Assembly (NCBI GenBank): GCA_027625915.1
Contig: JANTQA010000008.1
Coordinates: forward strand, 10,479,001-10,543,000
Direction of reading: 5' to 3'
Length of the DNA: 64,000 bases
Source: Anaeramoeba flamelloides
Lineage: Eukaryota; Metamonada; Anaeramoebidae
A model generated the notes under the pieces. That model did not search any database. It had not been told where the DNA came from and was given only the letters and a program-made list of their open reading frames with translations. How positions within the stretch are numbered: position 1 is the stretch's first letter; each line of letters begins with the position of its first letter. This document shows positions 36,745-48,196 of this stretch, one piece after another. A program made the translations under genes and the position numbers.

Positions 36745-36781
<37 letters not shown>

Positions 36782-37707
36782 GCAATAAAAACATGGAAAT
36801 GGAAATGGGAAATGAAATTATAACAAGAAAAGAAGAACTCTTAAAAAAGGAAAAATTTTCATTGTCCGATTTACAATCACATGTTGATTTACTTTCAAAC
36901 GAAATCCAAGATCGTGATCTCGAAATGGAAAAAGAAAAAACTTTAATTCAATTGCTAATTAAACAAATTGATCAAATAAGTAAAGCATGCGAGGACTCTG
37001 CTAATTTAAGGAAAAAATTTGAGAAGAAAATTAATCAAAAAGAGGATTCGATCATTGAATATTTCAAGTATCAAGAATCAACGAACGAAAAAAAGCCCCT
37101 GGAAGAGGAAAACGAAGAACTCAAAAAGAAAATCATGCAATTGAAAGGCAATTTTAATGATTCGATACGGAATCTGGATCATTTGACCATCAAAATTGCA
37201 GAACTGGAAGAAAATAACCAAAAATTATTTGACGAAAGTATCAAGATCACAAGCGTGCTTGAGAAGGAGAAGCATAAATCGAACGACCAGTTTGAAAACT
37301 TAAAAATTTTGGAATCTCAATTAGAGCAGACAAGGATTTCCCATTGCTCTCTTTCAAAAAGAACTCTTTCAATGTCAAAGCTTGTTGATGAGGAAAAGGA
37401 AAAAAATAAAGAGCTGTTAATCGAAATTGATAGATTATCAAATACCAAAAAGGAAATCGAAAAAATGAAAAAGGGTGATGAAGAGGCACTGAACGAAGAA
37501 CTTGACCAGTATATTAAAATGATTAAATGCTCAATCTGTGAAAGAAATAATAAAAACGTGATAATAACCAAATGCTTTCACAGCTTTTGTAGACAATGCA
37601 TAAACGAAAGAATTAGATTAAGATTAAGAAGCTGCCCGCTATGTGGTACAAAATTCGGGAGAGACAATATTAAGGAATTCTTTTTGAAAAGTGAAAAACG
37701 TTTTTAA
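30116..37707 (+). CDS. BRE1: Bre1-like E3 ubiquitin ligase for histone H2B, two exons
   Basis: Bre1/RNF20-type RING ligase that monoubiquitinates histone H2B with Rad6 in the nucleus. Proposed exons are 30116-30298 and 34930-37707, 986 residues in all. Exon 1 gives the conserved Bre1 N-terminus, a helical Lys/Gln-rich stretch leading to EQQWNE, and ends in phase 0 at a GTAATA donor. Exon 2 follows an A-rich acceptor ending AAG and continues IQNELLDQ, the expected continuation. The middle is a long coiled coil, with a very acidic Lys/Glu/Asn low-complexity insert near residues 110-330 and an Asn run encoded by (AAT)n at about 36735-36790. The C3HC4 RING lies near residues 928-966: CSIC, KCFH, FC, QC and CPLC. 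The RING half is certain. The 4.6-kb intron is inferred from phase and homology. An upstream ATG at 30059 is also in frame. Confidence 0.87.
30510..31435 (-). pseudogene. Antisense coding-like block inside the Bre1 intron
   Basis: On the minus strand three consecutive frames are open: 31435-31172 (87 codons), 31203-31012 (63) and 30992-30510 (160). A 160-codon frame is much longer than expected by chance at this base composition, where about one codon in ten is a stop, and its residue mix, with Cys, His, Trp, Gly and Pro, is not that of random AT-rich sequence. The parts lie in different frames without obvious splice junctions. It may be a decayed gene, a transposed gene fragment or an unrecognised multi-exon gene. 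I recognise no family. Confidence 0.35.
31953..31990 (+). other. GC-richer stem-loop in the Bre1 intron
   Basis: CTCAAACC pairs with GGTTTGAG across a 22-base loop containing a GGGCG-type core. Such a stem is uncommon in this background. It could belong to a small RNA or be a chance palindrome. Confidence 0.2.
36735..36790 (+). repeat. (AAT)n trinucleotide repeat coding for poly-Asn in Bre1
   Basis: AAC and AGC codons followed by about 14 AAT codons, in frame in the coiled-coil region of the Bre1 gene. Poly-Asn tracts of this type are common in AT-rich protists and probably vary in length. Confidence 0.9.
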
Positions 37708-37751
37708 TTTTTGTTTTTTTGATTATTTTTTTCTTCGTAACTATTCCTTTT

Positions 37752-37757
37752 AATAAA
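37752..37757 (+). terminator. Polyadenylation signal of the Bre1 gene
   Basis: AATAAA 45 bases after the stop codon, before the start of the fold-back at about 37805. Confidence 0.5.
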
Positions 37758-37804
37758 CAGAATTTTTTTTTATTGAAAAATTATTTTTGATTTTTGATCC
37801 ATTT

Positions 37805-38604
37805 TAAATTCAAGGATATATCAAATATTACTGAAAATACACAAAAATGGAAAATACTCGAAATTTTTTTTAATCACTAAAAAACACCTTTTCGATAACT
37901 TCTAAGAAGCCCCAGTGCCAATATACTCAGTTTAATAGTAGGTAAAATTGGAATTTTATTATAGAAAAATATTTTTGTGACTAGAATTTAATAAAAACTT
38001 CAAAAAATAATAATCTTTTGGGGAATAGTATTCAAACTCATTTTGTATGAAAAGAATTGGTATCTTGATACCTGCAACAGTTCATTCATTGCTAAATGTT
38101 AATAAAATGAAAGAAAATATCTCTGTAAAGACATTTTCTAATTGTGTATCATTACTCAGAATTTTGTAATTGTAAATAGAATCTAAAAATAACCGAGTGA
38201 TAAAGAATCATAAATATACCTATACCCTACTTAAGGTGACCAAAGTCAAACTAACCTTGAACGTTCCATTCCATAAAGGGAACTGGTTTAATTAAAACAT
38301 ACAAACACACGCCATACCAAACCCAAACATACCATGTATTGCGGAGGCATCTACTTGTGCCAATAAGTTCTAACATTCTCAAATTTTCTCAAAAGAAACC
38401 AAAAACTCTTTAGAAGGTTCTTTCTGGAAAATTTAATAAACAATATTTACCAGATGGTAAAATTTTTATTTTACTATTAAACTGAGTATATTAGTACTGG
38501 GGCAACTTAGAAGTCGTCCAAAAGGTTTTTTTATGGTTAAAAAAATTTTCAGTGTTTTCCATTTTTGGGTATTTTCAGGAATATTTCAAATATCCTAAAT
38601 TTTG
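37805..38604. mobile_element. Fold-back element 3' of the Bre1 gene
   Basis: Arms of about 165 bases (37805-37970 and 38440-38604) are diverged reverse complements, sharing the ATATACTCAGTTTAATAGTA and GCCCCAGT motifs and a CAAAAATGGAAAA motif. They enclose a 470-base spacer. The part of the spacer from about 38190 to 38400 is GC-richer and unexplained. It lies about 100 bases after the Bre1 stop, so it may be transcribed with the 3' end of that gene. Confidence 0.75.
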
Positions 38605-39595
38605 AATGAAAAGTTAATATTTTTCTCCTTGGTACACCACATTTAAAAGAAATTAGATTTTTATAATTATATTCATCAATGACATTATAGCTATCCCCAG
38701 AGTTAATTTTAATATTTAAAGATGATAAATAAGGTAATTTTTATTGATTTTTAGTTTTTATAATATTTTTTTGATTTTGAATTTCCAAATTTTGATCTAC
38801 TGTATTTTTTCTTTCAAGATTTTGATAAGTTTTATTTATTATTTTTTTCGAAAGTGATGGATAATATATTTTTATAAAATGTCCAATTAAACTTTATAAA
38901 CAATCTCTTTTCAACTTTAGTCAAATAAATTATTTTTTTAAAATGAAGTATATTTTTTACTAAAAGAAAATTTTCTATAAAAAGATCTGATATTTTTTCT
39001 TTGGATTTTTGAGATCAAAAGAAAAAAAAATTTTTTTTAAATATTTTTATAACTAGTTTAATCCCCCTTCAAGTAATTTTTGAGAGTCTGTAAGAAAAAA
39101 TAGCATTTTTAAATCTTATCTTTTTTTAAAAATATGAGAAAATAATTAAAAATTTACATAATCGAATGATCATGAAAAATTAACATTATAAATTCTTTAA
39201 TAATTAATAATCTCTTATATTTTAATTGTGGTGTATTTTTTCTTTCAATTATTCAGAGTATAAAAAACTAACCATTATTGTTAAAATCGGGTATTCAATA
39301 TTATGATTATTATAATTAATATTATTAATCCGGATTAATTTAATATATATAAATATTTAATATATTGGTAATTAAATTTAAAATACATTGATTTTTTATA
39401 CCTTTGGATTATTAAAAATCCACTAAAATAATTAAAATTAGTCTATTAATTGTAATTTAGTAGGAACCAAATTCTAAAGTAAATACTATTTAAAAAATTT
39501 TAAATCTCCTGAAATAATAAATTGATAAAAAAAATTATCCCTTAGTATTCGAGAACAAAAAATAATTAAATCTGATTCACAATTCCTTTTTAAAT

Positions 39596-39632
<37 letters not shown>

Positions 39633-41620
39633 CCTGATATTATAAAAGTTAAAAAAAAAGAAAAACTAAAAACTAAAAAAAAAGTGATTTGGAATTTTTG
39701 AAAAGAGCATTATGGTTTTTTTATTACTGAAATTTCACTGAAAAAAAGCCAACAAGAAGATTTTTTTTGCTAATACTTAAATTCATTTTAAAATGCATTA
39801 TATAGTCTAAATTTTTTAAATGGTTATTGATCTTTTTGAAGATCTTATTTTTACCACATGATCTTTTGCAAAAAAAAACAGTATCAAAAAAAAAAAAAAA
39901 AGAAATAGAGAGAGTCAATTATACTCGAAGTCAGTAGAGTGTTATTTAAGAAAGATATTTTATTCTAGAAATGTCTAATATAAATTTTACTTGGAATATT
40001 GGCAATTTTTTATCATTTTTTTTTTTTTTTTGCCAAGACTTTAAAAAAAGATTCTCTTCTTATATTAGTCTCAAAATGTAGATTAATTGATAAAAAATTC
40101 AATTATTTTAGAAAAATAAAAGAATAAACTAAGGAATTCCTCTGATAAATTACTATATTATATTTGACATAGATTCGAAAATACAATTGGCTTTAGAAAC
40201 AAGTAAACAAAAATAATCAATCTTTAGGCTTTTTATAACATGAGTATTCAGTAAATCTTGATACTTACTGAATTATAAGAAAAAAATATTGCTAAAATAA
40301 ACACAATGTACTTGTTTAATCCATGTTTTATAATGAAGGTCATGATTCTTCTTTCTAGTAGACATGCATTTTAAACCCCCAAAGAGATACAATAATAAAT
40401 AGAAAGGAAATGGAATATTGCTTTCTAAAAGTTCCATTATTAAAATATATTTTTAAAAAAGTGAACGATCAAATGGGAAAGTTTTTTCAAATTTTTTAGA
40501 CAATTTTTAAAAAATAAAAAAATAAATTGTATTATATAAAAATTGGAAAAATATTAAAAATTTTTTTAATTATTTATTTATTTATTGTGAGAAAAGAGTA
40601 ATCAAAGAAAATTTACTAAATATAAAAGAAAAGAAGAAAAAATATTAAAGTAAAAAAATATTATATCATTTACATGAACAAATTAAAAATTATATACCTC
40701 CTGAAACAGGAGGAGTAAAAACCCGATAGAAAGATTATTAATAATAAGATTCCACAAAGTGTGATTAATAAATTGGTATTCCACGATTCCGAAAAGTGGG
40801 TCACTATGTACCCTAATTTGTATATTTTTTATCTATTTTAGGAATTTTTTAATATCAATTGTTTATTTTCAATTTTTTCTTTATTACAATAAGTTTTCTA
40901 ACCATAAGAGCTTTGATGAAAAATTCCCGACAAGTGGAATAAATTTTATTTCTTTAAAAATACTAAAAATTCTAAAGAAATTTAATTCAATTCAAATTTT
41001 AAAATTTTCGTAAAACATCAATGAGTCTACTTTTACAATTTATTTGACCTTGGGTGTACATTAAAATACTGAATTAGATTTGTTTTTTAACCAGAAGAGG
41101 GAAACAGTGGTCGTTGTATATTTAGACACAGCTTATAAGTCCTGAACATGTTTATTTTGAACGATTGCAGTTACTGCAGTGTGCTCTAAATATTAATTTT
41201 TAAATAATAGAATACTATTGTTTTTTCGTATCTATCTTTAAATCTCGAAAGGTCTTTCAAACATAAAAAAAAAATTTGCAATTATTAATTAGTGATAATT
41301 TTTAAAAAATGTAATAATTTATTTCTGAACAATATATATCTTAGATTTTTTCCAGTACTTTGAGTGTGACAACACAGATACCATTTTCTTTCAATTAAAA
41401 TACTCTTTAATTACAGACAAATCTATTTCATCACTAATCCCTTAACTAGAATTTTTTTTACTAATCTAATCAATAATCTCTGCATACAAAAAACAGATTG
41501 TCACTTACCTTCTTTATTACAACACTTTCCTGAATGTAATAATTGTTAACAAGTAAAAAAGTTTGATCAATATCTGAAACATCATTTTTTTAAAAAAAAC
41601 AGTTTTAATTACTCTCGTTT
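38605..41620. other. AT-rich spacer with degenerate dispersed repeats
   Basis: There is no supported gene. About 39060-39180 resembles 45090-45190, sharing a GAGAGTCTGTA or GAGGGTCTGTA core. About 40550-40740 resembles 19440-19690 (repeat R1). About 40780-41000 resembles 63100-63300, sharing TTTCTAACCA.AAGAG.TTTGATG. A (TA)n tract lies at 39599-39628. All are old, diverged similarities without clear ends. Confidence 0.4.
39599..39628. repeat. (TA)n microsatellite
   Basis: About 15 TA units with no element ends recognised beside it, unlike the tracts at 1.8, 3.8, 50.1 and 51.7 kb. Confidence 0.9.
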
Positions 41621-42326
41621 ATGAGTGAAACAATTGATCCAAAAGAAATAGTTTATGAACAATTTAAAGACGAATCTCAAATGGATCGAATAATGGAAAT
41701 TTTTGCAAGTGTACTCTCCGAGCCTTATTCCATTTTTACATATCGTCATTTTACTATCGATTGGAAGCATCTTTGCTTTAATGTAAAATCCTTCAAAATC
41801 TTTTTTTTTTTTTTTTAATTATTTTCTTATTGAACAGGGAATGGTGAATAACATTCAAGATCTTTTGAAATTATTTTTACTTTAATAATTGAAAGTAACA
41901 AAAAGAAGATTCTCGTCTTGTTTATTTTTCTTTCCTTAGGATGACTTTTTTTATTTTTATCTGATTTGCATTCATCCTATTTTTTTAATTTTTCTTTTGT
42001 TTTCCAAAACGAAGGCTATGCATAATGGGAAGATTATAGGAAGTATAATATGCAAGGCAAAACAGCACAAAAAACATTTTAGAGGATACATTGGAATGCT
42101 TGCAGTTGATGATGAGTATCGACGTAAAGGTATTGCAACAAAACTTGTTCTCAAATCAATAGAAGCCATGAAAAAAATTCAATGTAAGCAAGTTGTTCTT
42201 GAAACAGAAATTAAAAACAAAAGCGCTCAAGCACTCTATTTTAGACTTGGGTTTGTTAAAACTAAAAGGCTTGACAATTATTATCTTAGTGGAGAAGGTG
42301 CCTATAGGCTTAAAGTTTGGATTTAA
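41621..42326 (+). CDS. NAA30: N-alpha-acetyltransferase 30, catalytic subunit of NatC, two exons
   Basis: GNAT-fold enzyme that acetylates N-terminal Met followed by a hydrophobic residue, co-translationally, usually with Naa35 and Naa38. Exons are 41621-41782 and 42015-42326, giving 157 residues, about the size of the catalytic core of other Naa30/Mak3 proteins without the long N-terminal extension found in human. Exon 1 has the Naa30 signature LSEPYSIFTYR and ends at LCFN before a GTAAAA donor. Exon 2 starts AMHNGKIIGSI. The acetyl-CoA site RRKGIA is at residues 90-95, followed by VVLETEIKNKSAQALYFRLGF, and a Tyr-rich YYLSGEGAYRLKVW end. The intron is 232 bases. The acceptor AAG at 42012-42014 is chosen because it restores the conserved Ala-Met after the first exon. 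Confidence 0.94.
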
Positions 42327-42346
42327 GCTTTTTCAAATTATGAACC

Positions 42347-42352
42347 AATAAA
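42347..42352 (+). terminator. Polyadenylation signal of NAA30
   Basis: AATAAA 20 bases after the stop codon. Confidence 0.55.
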
Positions 42353-43473
42353 AATATTGATAAACGAAATCAAGTTTTTGATCTTTTTTTCTTTGGATTT
42401 AGTGTTTGGAGAAAAACTGTTTGAAATCAGAACAAACAAAAAATGGATATTTTCCTCGGAACCTGCTGATAAATTCAAAAAGATCTAAAAAATTTTATGG
42501 TTCAATTTCCATTTTAGGAAATCGGATCAAAACTCAACTTTTAAACCAATTCTTGAAAAAGAATTTTCCCAAGATCAAATAATTTTCAAAGTTTATTAAC
42601 ATTTAAACCAATAAGTTTCTTGATTCATAATGGGGTAAAATAATTGAAAATAGAACTAAAAAAAATTTAAAAAACATTTATTTGATTTTATTGGTATGTA
42701 CTCTCAACAAATATCATATTTGTTATTGTAGCATTAACAGTATACTAGTGTTAATTTATATAGTTTTTAATGTTTTTCATCTTTGTTTATCTTTTCAGTC
42801 TGGCTTGTTTCCCATGTCATAATTTGTTTTTTTATGATTGTTGATTAATTTTTCGATTTGGGAAAAGGTTAATATTTTGAAATCGTTTTGTACCAAATCT
42901 GAAAAGGTTTTTTGAACAAAAGTAGCAGTTTAAGAAATTGAATCATATTCTCTGATTGTTTATTGTCTGTTACTTTCTTATAAACTTTATAGAAAAGAAA
43001 AGGCAGTTTTCAATATGAAACATGGGTTTATCAAGTCTCTAAATGGTTATTTATTTAGCAACTTATCCTCAAAAAAACTCTAAGAATAACTGTCGAGAAT
43101 TTACATTCTTGGAATCATAATGGTGTTCAAACTTGATTTAACATTAAAGTTGGCTATCTTTACTGTATTTTTTTTCAAAAATTTCATGGATTTTCCTTCT
43201 TAAAAGGAGGAAATCAGATATAATTTCCGAAACGTTTGTTATTAATAAGAATCAGTCACAGATTAAAAAAAAGATGAAAAAAATTTCATAAATGACTTTA
43301 CCCTTAAGAGAAAAATGTAATCTTCTGAAGTTGCGCCAAGAGTAAAGAGCACCCCAAAAATCGTAAACTGATAAAAATAATCATTTACTTGACTGTTTGA
43401 TGAGAAATAACTTAACCAAGTTAATTTGATTGACTATTTTTTTCCAACTGCCCAATTTATCAAACCTTTCCTT
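42353..43473. other. AT-rich spacer, nothing recognised
   Basis: About 1.1 kb between NAA30 and the carrier gene, with no supported frame or repeat. Confidence 0.5.
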
Positions 43474-44586
43474 ATGCACACACAATTAAAAAACAAAGAA
43501 AACGCTCCTTATAAACCATGTATTGTTTTTAAAAATGCATACATTTATTTAGGTGGTGGTTTTGCATCTGTTTTATCTGCAAGATTTGCTGATCCGCTTA
43601 TTGGAAAACTTCCATCGATCTTTGGAAATGGCTCACTTTTCTGGAAGACTGCATACACACAACTAATTTCTGATAACGTGAAAGAAAAACTTCGAAAAGA
43701 AATGAATGTTAAAGAATACCCAGAAAATGCTTGGAAAATGGGCCTTGTTGCAGGAACTACTATTGGTGTTATTAAGCCAATTGTTACAACCTTTTGGGTT
43801 TGTTTTTTTTTTTTTTTTTTTTTTTTCCTCTTTTTATATCAAAATCTTTTTTCAGATTTTTGGATGGGGTTTATTGAATTTTGTTTCTTTTTTTTTATTC
43901 CTGAAAATACAAAGAAATTGATTTCTTTTTTGTTTAATTTTTTTTATTATTTTTTTTTTTCTCCTCTCAACAGTAACACCAATTTCCAATTTTCCACTAA
44001 AAATGTGTTTTTTTTATATTTTTTGATTTCCTTTTGAACTTTCTATAACTTACCAACTTGTAAACAAAACAAAACAAAACAAAAAAAGAACAACTTAAAA
44101 AAATATCACAAAGAACAAACACAAAGTGAGCCAACAACATTTGGTCCATATTCCTCATTTTTCTCAATGTGTAAAGAAAAAGGAATTACAAGTTTCTTTG
44201 AAGGGTACACAAAGGAGTCGTTTACGACACTTGCTTACACGATCCCTTATAATGGCATTAAGGAATATAACAACTACTGGATGAAAAAAAAATGGCTGCC
44301 ACAAGGAGCTGATTTATTAAACGACTTCTGGGTGTCCTTTGTCATTGGTTCAGTAAGTGCCACACAAGCTGTTTTGGTTAGTAAACCATTGGAGCTCACC
44401 CTCAAATCACTTTGCTGTGATAAAGAAAAAATTGATCCAAAGAAAATTGCTAAAAAAACATTGGAGGATATCAAAAAGAAAGGGCCAAAAACAGGTATTA
44501 AGGTATTCCTTTGGTCAAACGCAAAAAGACAATTGCCGAATGTAGATAGGATTTTACAACAGAAATTGGCTGCTCTCAAAAAATAA
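43474..44586 (+). CDS. Divergent mitochondrial-carrier-family protein, two exons
   Basis: Probably a six-helix solute carrier (SLC25 fold) of a mitochondrion or related organelle; the substrate is unknown. Exons are 43474-43797 and 44089-44586, giving 273 residues. Three helices with the glycine-rich start and proline-kinked end of odd-numbered carrier helices are visible: LGGGFASVLSARFADP, MGLVAGTTIGVIKP and FVIGSVSATQAVLVSKPLE. Only the third keeps an acidic residue after the Pro (PLELTLK); the usual PxDxxK is eroded in the first two. FFEGYTKESF and IPYNGIKEYNNYW fit an even-numbered helix pair. The donor is GTTTGT; the acceptor is an A-rich AAG. The intron of 291 bases is T-rich. The frame is open 48 bases upstream without an ATG, so an extra 5' exon is possible. 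AATAAA overlaps the stop codon. Confidence 0.72.
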
Positions 44587-45973
44587 AACAGAACAACACG
44601 CCTAATTACATCTAATTACGACCTAGTCTACTTTGTTTTATTAGTTTTTTGAGCTTTCATCTTTTTGGAATTATTTTCAAATTTCCTTTATTTTAATCAT
44701 TTTTTCCTTAGTTTTTTAAAAATTCTTTTATTTATTTCAAAACAAAAATATTTTTAATATTTTGAATTTTGGTTATTTAAAATTCAATAGTTAAGTAAAA
44801 TCGTCTTTCTTATTAATTTTTTTTTAATTTTATATTTTTTTCTTTAATTGATTAGTAACTCTTATTTATTTTTTTTACTAAAGGTAATAGAGTACTTATT
44901 TTGACAAGAACCCAATTAAACCCAATATACAAAACTCCTTTATCAACTTTAAAGAAAATGAGTTATCATTTTTAAAATATTTTATTTTTTCAATTAAATT
45001 TCCAGTCAAATGGTCGGATCCTTTTTTTATTTGAATTTTAAAGGAAAACAAAAAAAGAAAAAATTTGCAAAACCTTTTTATTTTTATGAAATCTCACTTT
45101 GAGTAATTTCTGAGGGTCTGTACGAATAAACAATCTTGGAAATTTAAATCGTATTTTAAAAATACAAGAAAAAAATGAGTCAAATATTGAATCCTTGAAG
45201 ATCAGTAGAAAAAATTGATTATTCATATTTTGTTCACAAATTTGTATTAAATTTCTTGAGATTTAAAATATTAGGTAATATTCTTTTACAAATATTAAGA
45301 GTAAAAACAACAAACAGTTATTAGAAAAGACAGCGTCCCAAGGTGAAAATATTGGAATTGTTGATCAAAACTCTCATAAAAGTGTTTCTTAATCGCAATT
45401 AATTTACCAACTAAGAATTTTTTTTACACTCAAATTGTAAATTTTAACATTTCCAAAAATTTTACCAGATAAGTTCTTACCAAAATTTGATTTTATAATT
45501 TTACTATATCCATATCAATCTTTAAACACCTAAAAATTTCACAAGCTGTTTGAAATATTGTTTTTCGTTACTTATAGAGGTTTAATCGGTTGTACATTTT
45601 TAAATAGTATTGAAAATCGCTTAAAGTCATTTATCTTTAATTTTCAATCGACAATCTATTTGATAATTTTTTTTTTCATCTTGTCAGTTTTAATCTTTAA
45701 ATTTAGTAATTTTTGATTCAATTATTTTAGAATGAAATTTCTTTTTGTGAAGTAAAAGAATATATCCCATTAATTCCAAAACCCCTATTGTAGACACCTT
45801 GTCCTGAGGTGAACTAAATTTACTAATAAATAGCCCAATTTTTTTTATTTTTAATTTTACTTTTTTTTTATTTTATTTTTAGATGAAAAACAATATTTCT
45901 AGTGTATATAACTGAATGTGTAAATAGTATTTTTTTTATTATAAGAGATATCTTGAATTTATAAAAATACTTA
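44587..45973. other. AT-rich spacer with an old dispersed repeat
   Basis: About 45090-45190 is similar to 39060-39180. No gene is supported. Confidence 0.4.
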
Positions 45974-46172
45974 CGGTCAGTTCCACTTTTAAGACACAAA
46001 CTACCAACGAAATTTAAGGCACAAAAAAAAAATCCCAAATTAAGGCACAAAATTTGTAATTTTTTTTTTACAATTTATTTTTACTAGAATTTGAATTTTG
46101 TGCCTTAATTTGAGATTTTAATTGTGCCTTAAATTTCGTTGAAAGTTTGTGCCTTAAAAGTGAAACTGACTG
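45974..46172. mobile_element. Palindromic MITE, family M, copy 3
   Basis: A 199-base near-perfect palindrome with ends CGGTCAGTTCCAC and GTGAAACTGACTG, flanked by TA on both sides. It shares the repeated AGGCACAA, TTTCGTTGAAAGTTTGTGCC and central TTTACTAGAATTTGAATTTTG features with copies 1 and 2. Confidence 0.9.
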
Positions 46173-47002
46173 TACAACACTGATACTTTTCAATATTGCC
46201 TAGAAAAGGTTCCCAAACACCAATGCAGATTTGGTTCTTGAAGTGCAAGGACATGCACCTTAAATGAAAAAAAAAAATAGCTACATTTTATGGCATCAAA
46301 AAATTACAAAGACTTTAAATTTCCCTAAAATTCTTTTGCCTTCCTCAAATATTTTCCAAAAAAACCTAAATTTGAAATTTTAACAAGATCTATGAACTCA
46401 ACGAAATTTTAAGACCTAAATTGTGCGAGTAGACGTAAAAGTAATATCCACTGACCATAAAATTCGAATATTCCTTAATCAACTTTGTTTCTGAAGAAAG
46501 AATTTTATTCGGTTCAATGTTAAGAAACTTGTGAAACATGTTGATTTTTATAATATACCTTAAAATGGATATTTTTATAAACAGACTTAGTGGCTGATTT
46601 TGATAAAAATGGAAATTGAACAATAAGTTTTTTACCGTTTTTTCTCATTTTTATTTATCGTAATTTATGAACTTTTCAGTAAATACAGAAAAATGGAATA
46701 TTCTTTTAAAATCAATAACTCATGTTTGAAAATTAATTATAAAGTGCGTTTGGTATTGTAGTAAGACAAATGTTACCGTTATCATTTAAATGATGTGGCA
46801 AAAATTTGTCGATTTGTCAGTAAATTAATTTTATTTTTTTTTTTCGTTTTTTAACCACCTAAGCTAAACCTACCTTTGACACTTCTTCGCTTAAATAAAA
46901 TCAACCCGAAATATACCTTATTTCCTTCTCAAATTTAGAAAAATTCCAATTTATAACGGATATTTTTTTTTATTATTTTATTTTCACCCTTTGAATTTTG
47001 AA
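46173..47002. other. Spacer and probable promoter of the BRCT-WGR gene
   Basis: About 830 bases. The first half is slightly GC-richer. A minus-strand frame of 77 codons (46390-46623) is unsupported. The last 150 bases are T-rich leader. Confidence 0.4.
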
Positions 47003-47860
47003 ATGTCTTTATTTGAAAGCTTAACATTTATACTTTCGACCACATCAAAAAAACTTAAAAAGAAAATTACTAAAAACGGTGGAACACTCACGAATCGGTT
47101 AGGTGCAAAAGTTAATTATTTTATTATTACCGAAAAACAAATATCCAAAAAACTCGAAAAAAGAATCAAAATTGCAGAAAAATACAAATCTTTGAAAATT
47201 GTTCAACAAGAATGGTTGCAAGACTCACTAAAAAAAAATAAAATTTGTTCTTCTTCAAAATATGTACTTTCCTTGAAAAAAGAAAAAGAAAAAGAAAAGG
47301 AAAAGCAAAAGGAAAACAACCAAGAGGAAGGGGATCAAGAGGAGGAAAAGGAAGAAAAAACAAGAAAAAGAAAAAAAGATCAAAAAGAGCCTGAAGGGAA
47401 AAAAAGAAGAAAAAATGCTAAAAAAAAACAAGCAACAAAACCAAAAGAAAAGGAAAAAACAACTAAAAAAAAGAAAGTGGGAGGGAGTCGAGTACCAATG
47501 GTTTCAAAATTGTGGAAATTTGATGCAGAAAATACTGTTTTTTCAAAAGATAACATTTATTTTAATTCAATTATGACAAAAGTTGATCGAAGGGAAAACC
47601 ATCATTTTTATCATTTACAGCTAATCAATACAATAAAAAAAAAGGAAGTATGGTATGCAATTCATTCGCACTGGGGACGTATGAATTCACCAGGGCAAGG
47701 CGACAACCTGATGTATGAAACAGAAAAAGAAGGGATAAGAGAATTTAAAAAAAGATTTCGGCAACGTACAGGCAACAGCTGGGATAAAATCGACAATTTT
47801 GAAAAAAAGCCAAACAAATACGTGATCACAGATTTTGTCAATATGGACGAATTGTTTTAG
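47003..47860 (+). CDS. BRCT-WGR protein, PARP1-like but without a catalytic domain (285 aa)
   Basis: It has two DNA-damage-type modules joined by a charged linker. The first 90 residues form a BRCT domain, with the conserved Gly-Gly at 26-27 and the Trp at 71 in QQEWLQDS. Residues about 93-165 are almost pure Lys/Glu/Arg low complexity, possibly disordered and nuclear-localising. The rest is a WGR domain: WYAIHSHWGRMNSPGQ, followed by FKKRFRQRTGNSWDKI and a KPNKY end, exactly the pattern of PARP1-3 WGR domains, which sense DNA breaks. The family normally continues into a regulatory helical domain and ADP-ribosyltransferase domain; here the stop comes immediately after WGR, and no catalytic motif follows downstream. 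The start is the first ATG; the frame is open four codons upstream without one. Confidence 0.88.
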   Translation: MSLFESLTFILSTTSKKLKKKITKNGGTLTNRLGAKVNYFIITEKQISKKLEKRIKIAEKYKSLKIVQQEWLQDSLKKNKICSSSKYVLSLKKEKEKEKEKQKENNQEEGDQEEEKEEKTRKRKKDQKEPEGKKRRKNAKKKQATKPKEKEKTTKKKKVGGSRVPMVSKLWKFDAENTVFSKDNIYFNSIMTKVDRRENHHFYHLQLINTIKKKEVWYAIHSHWGRMNSPGQGDNLMYETEKEGIREFKKRFRQRTGNSWDKIDNFEKKPNKYVITDFVNMDELF

Positions 47861-47890
47861 TATTCTTGATCTTCGTACATTTTTTCTGTG

Positions 47891-47896
47891 AATAAA
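47891..47896 (+). terminator. Polyadenylation signal of the BRCT-WGR gene
   Basis: AATAAA 30 bases after the stop codon. It supports the gene ending here, without a catalytic exon downstream. Confidence 0.55.
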
Positions 47897-48196
47897 AGTT
47901 GTATCACGGACAACAACAAAGGATTTACTGAAAGATCTCAGAATTCTAAGAGAAATTAATGTTTTTAGCCACCCCATTTAAGTTACCAACTTGATTTATT
48001 TAAAAAGTAATACATTGAAAACTTCAGTAAAGCTTTGTGTTTTGTCATTCAAATTTTTGCTAAATTTGATTCCAAAAAAATTCTAATTTAATTTCCAGAA
48101 TTTGATAACCAAAATTAAATTCTCAAATAAACCCCTAAAAAAATCATTTTTTTTTTATTAATTAAATTTTTTTTTTGATTGATTGTATTAATTTAA

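Noticed and set aside
35302-37571. Several minus-strand frames opposite the Bre1 gene
   Set aside because: They are antisense shadows of the Glu/Lys-rich coiled coil, giving Ser/Phe-rich products.
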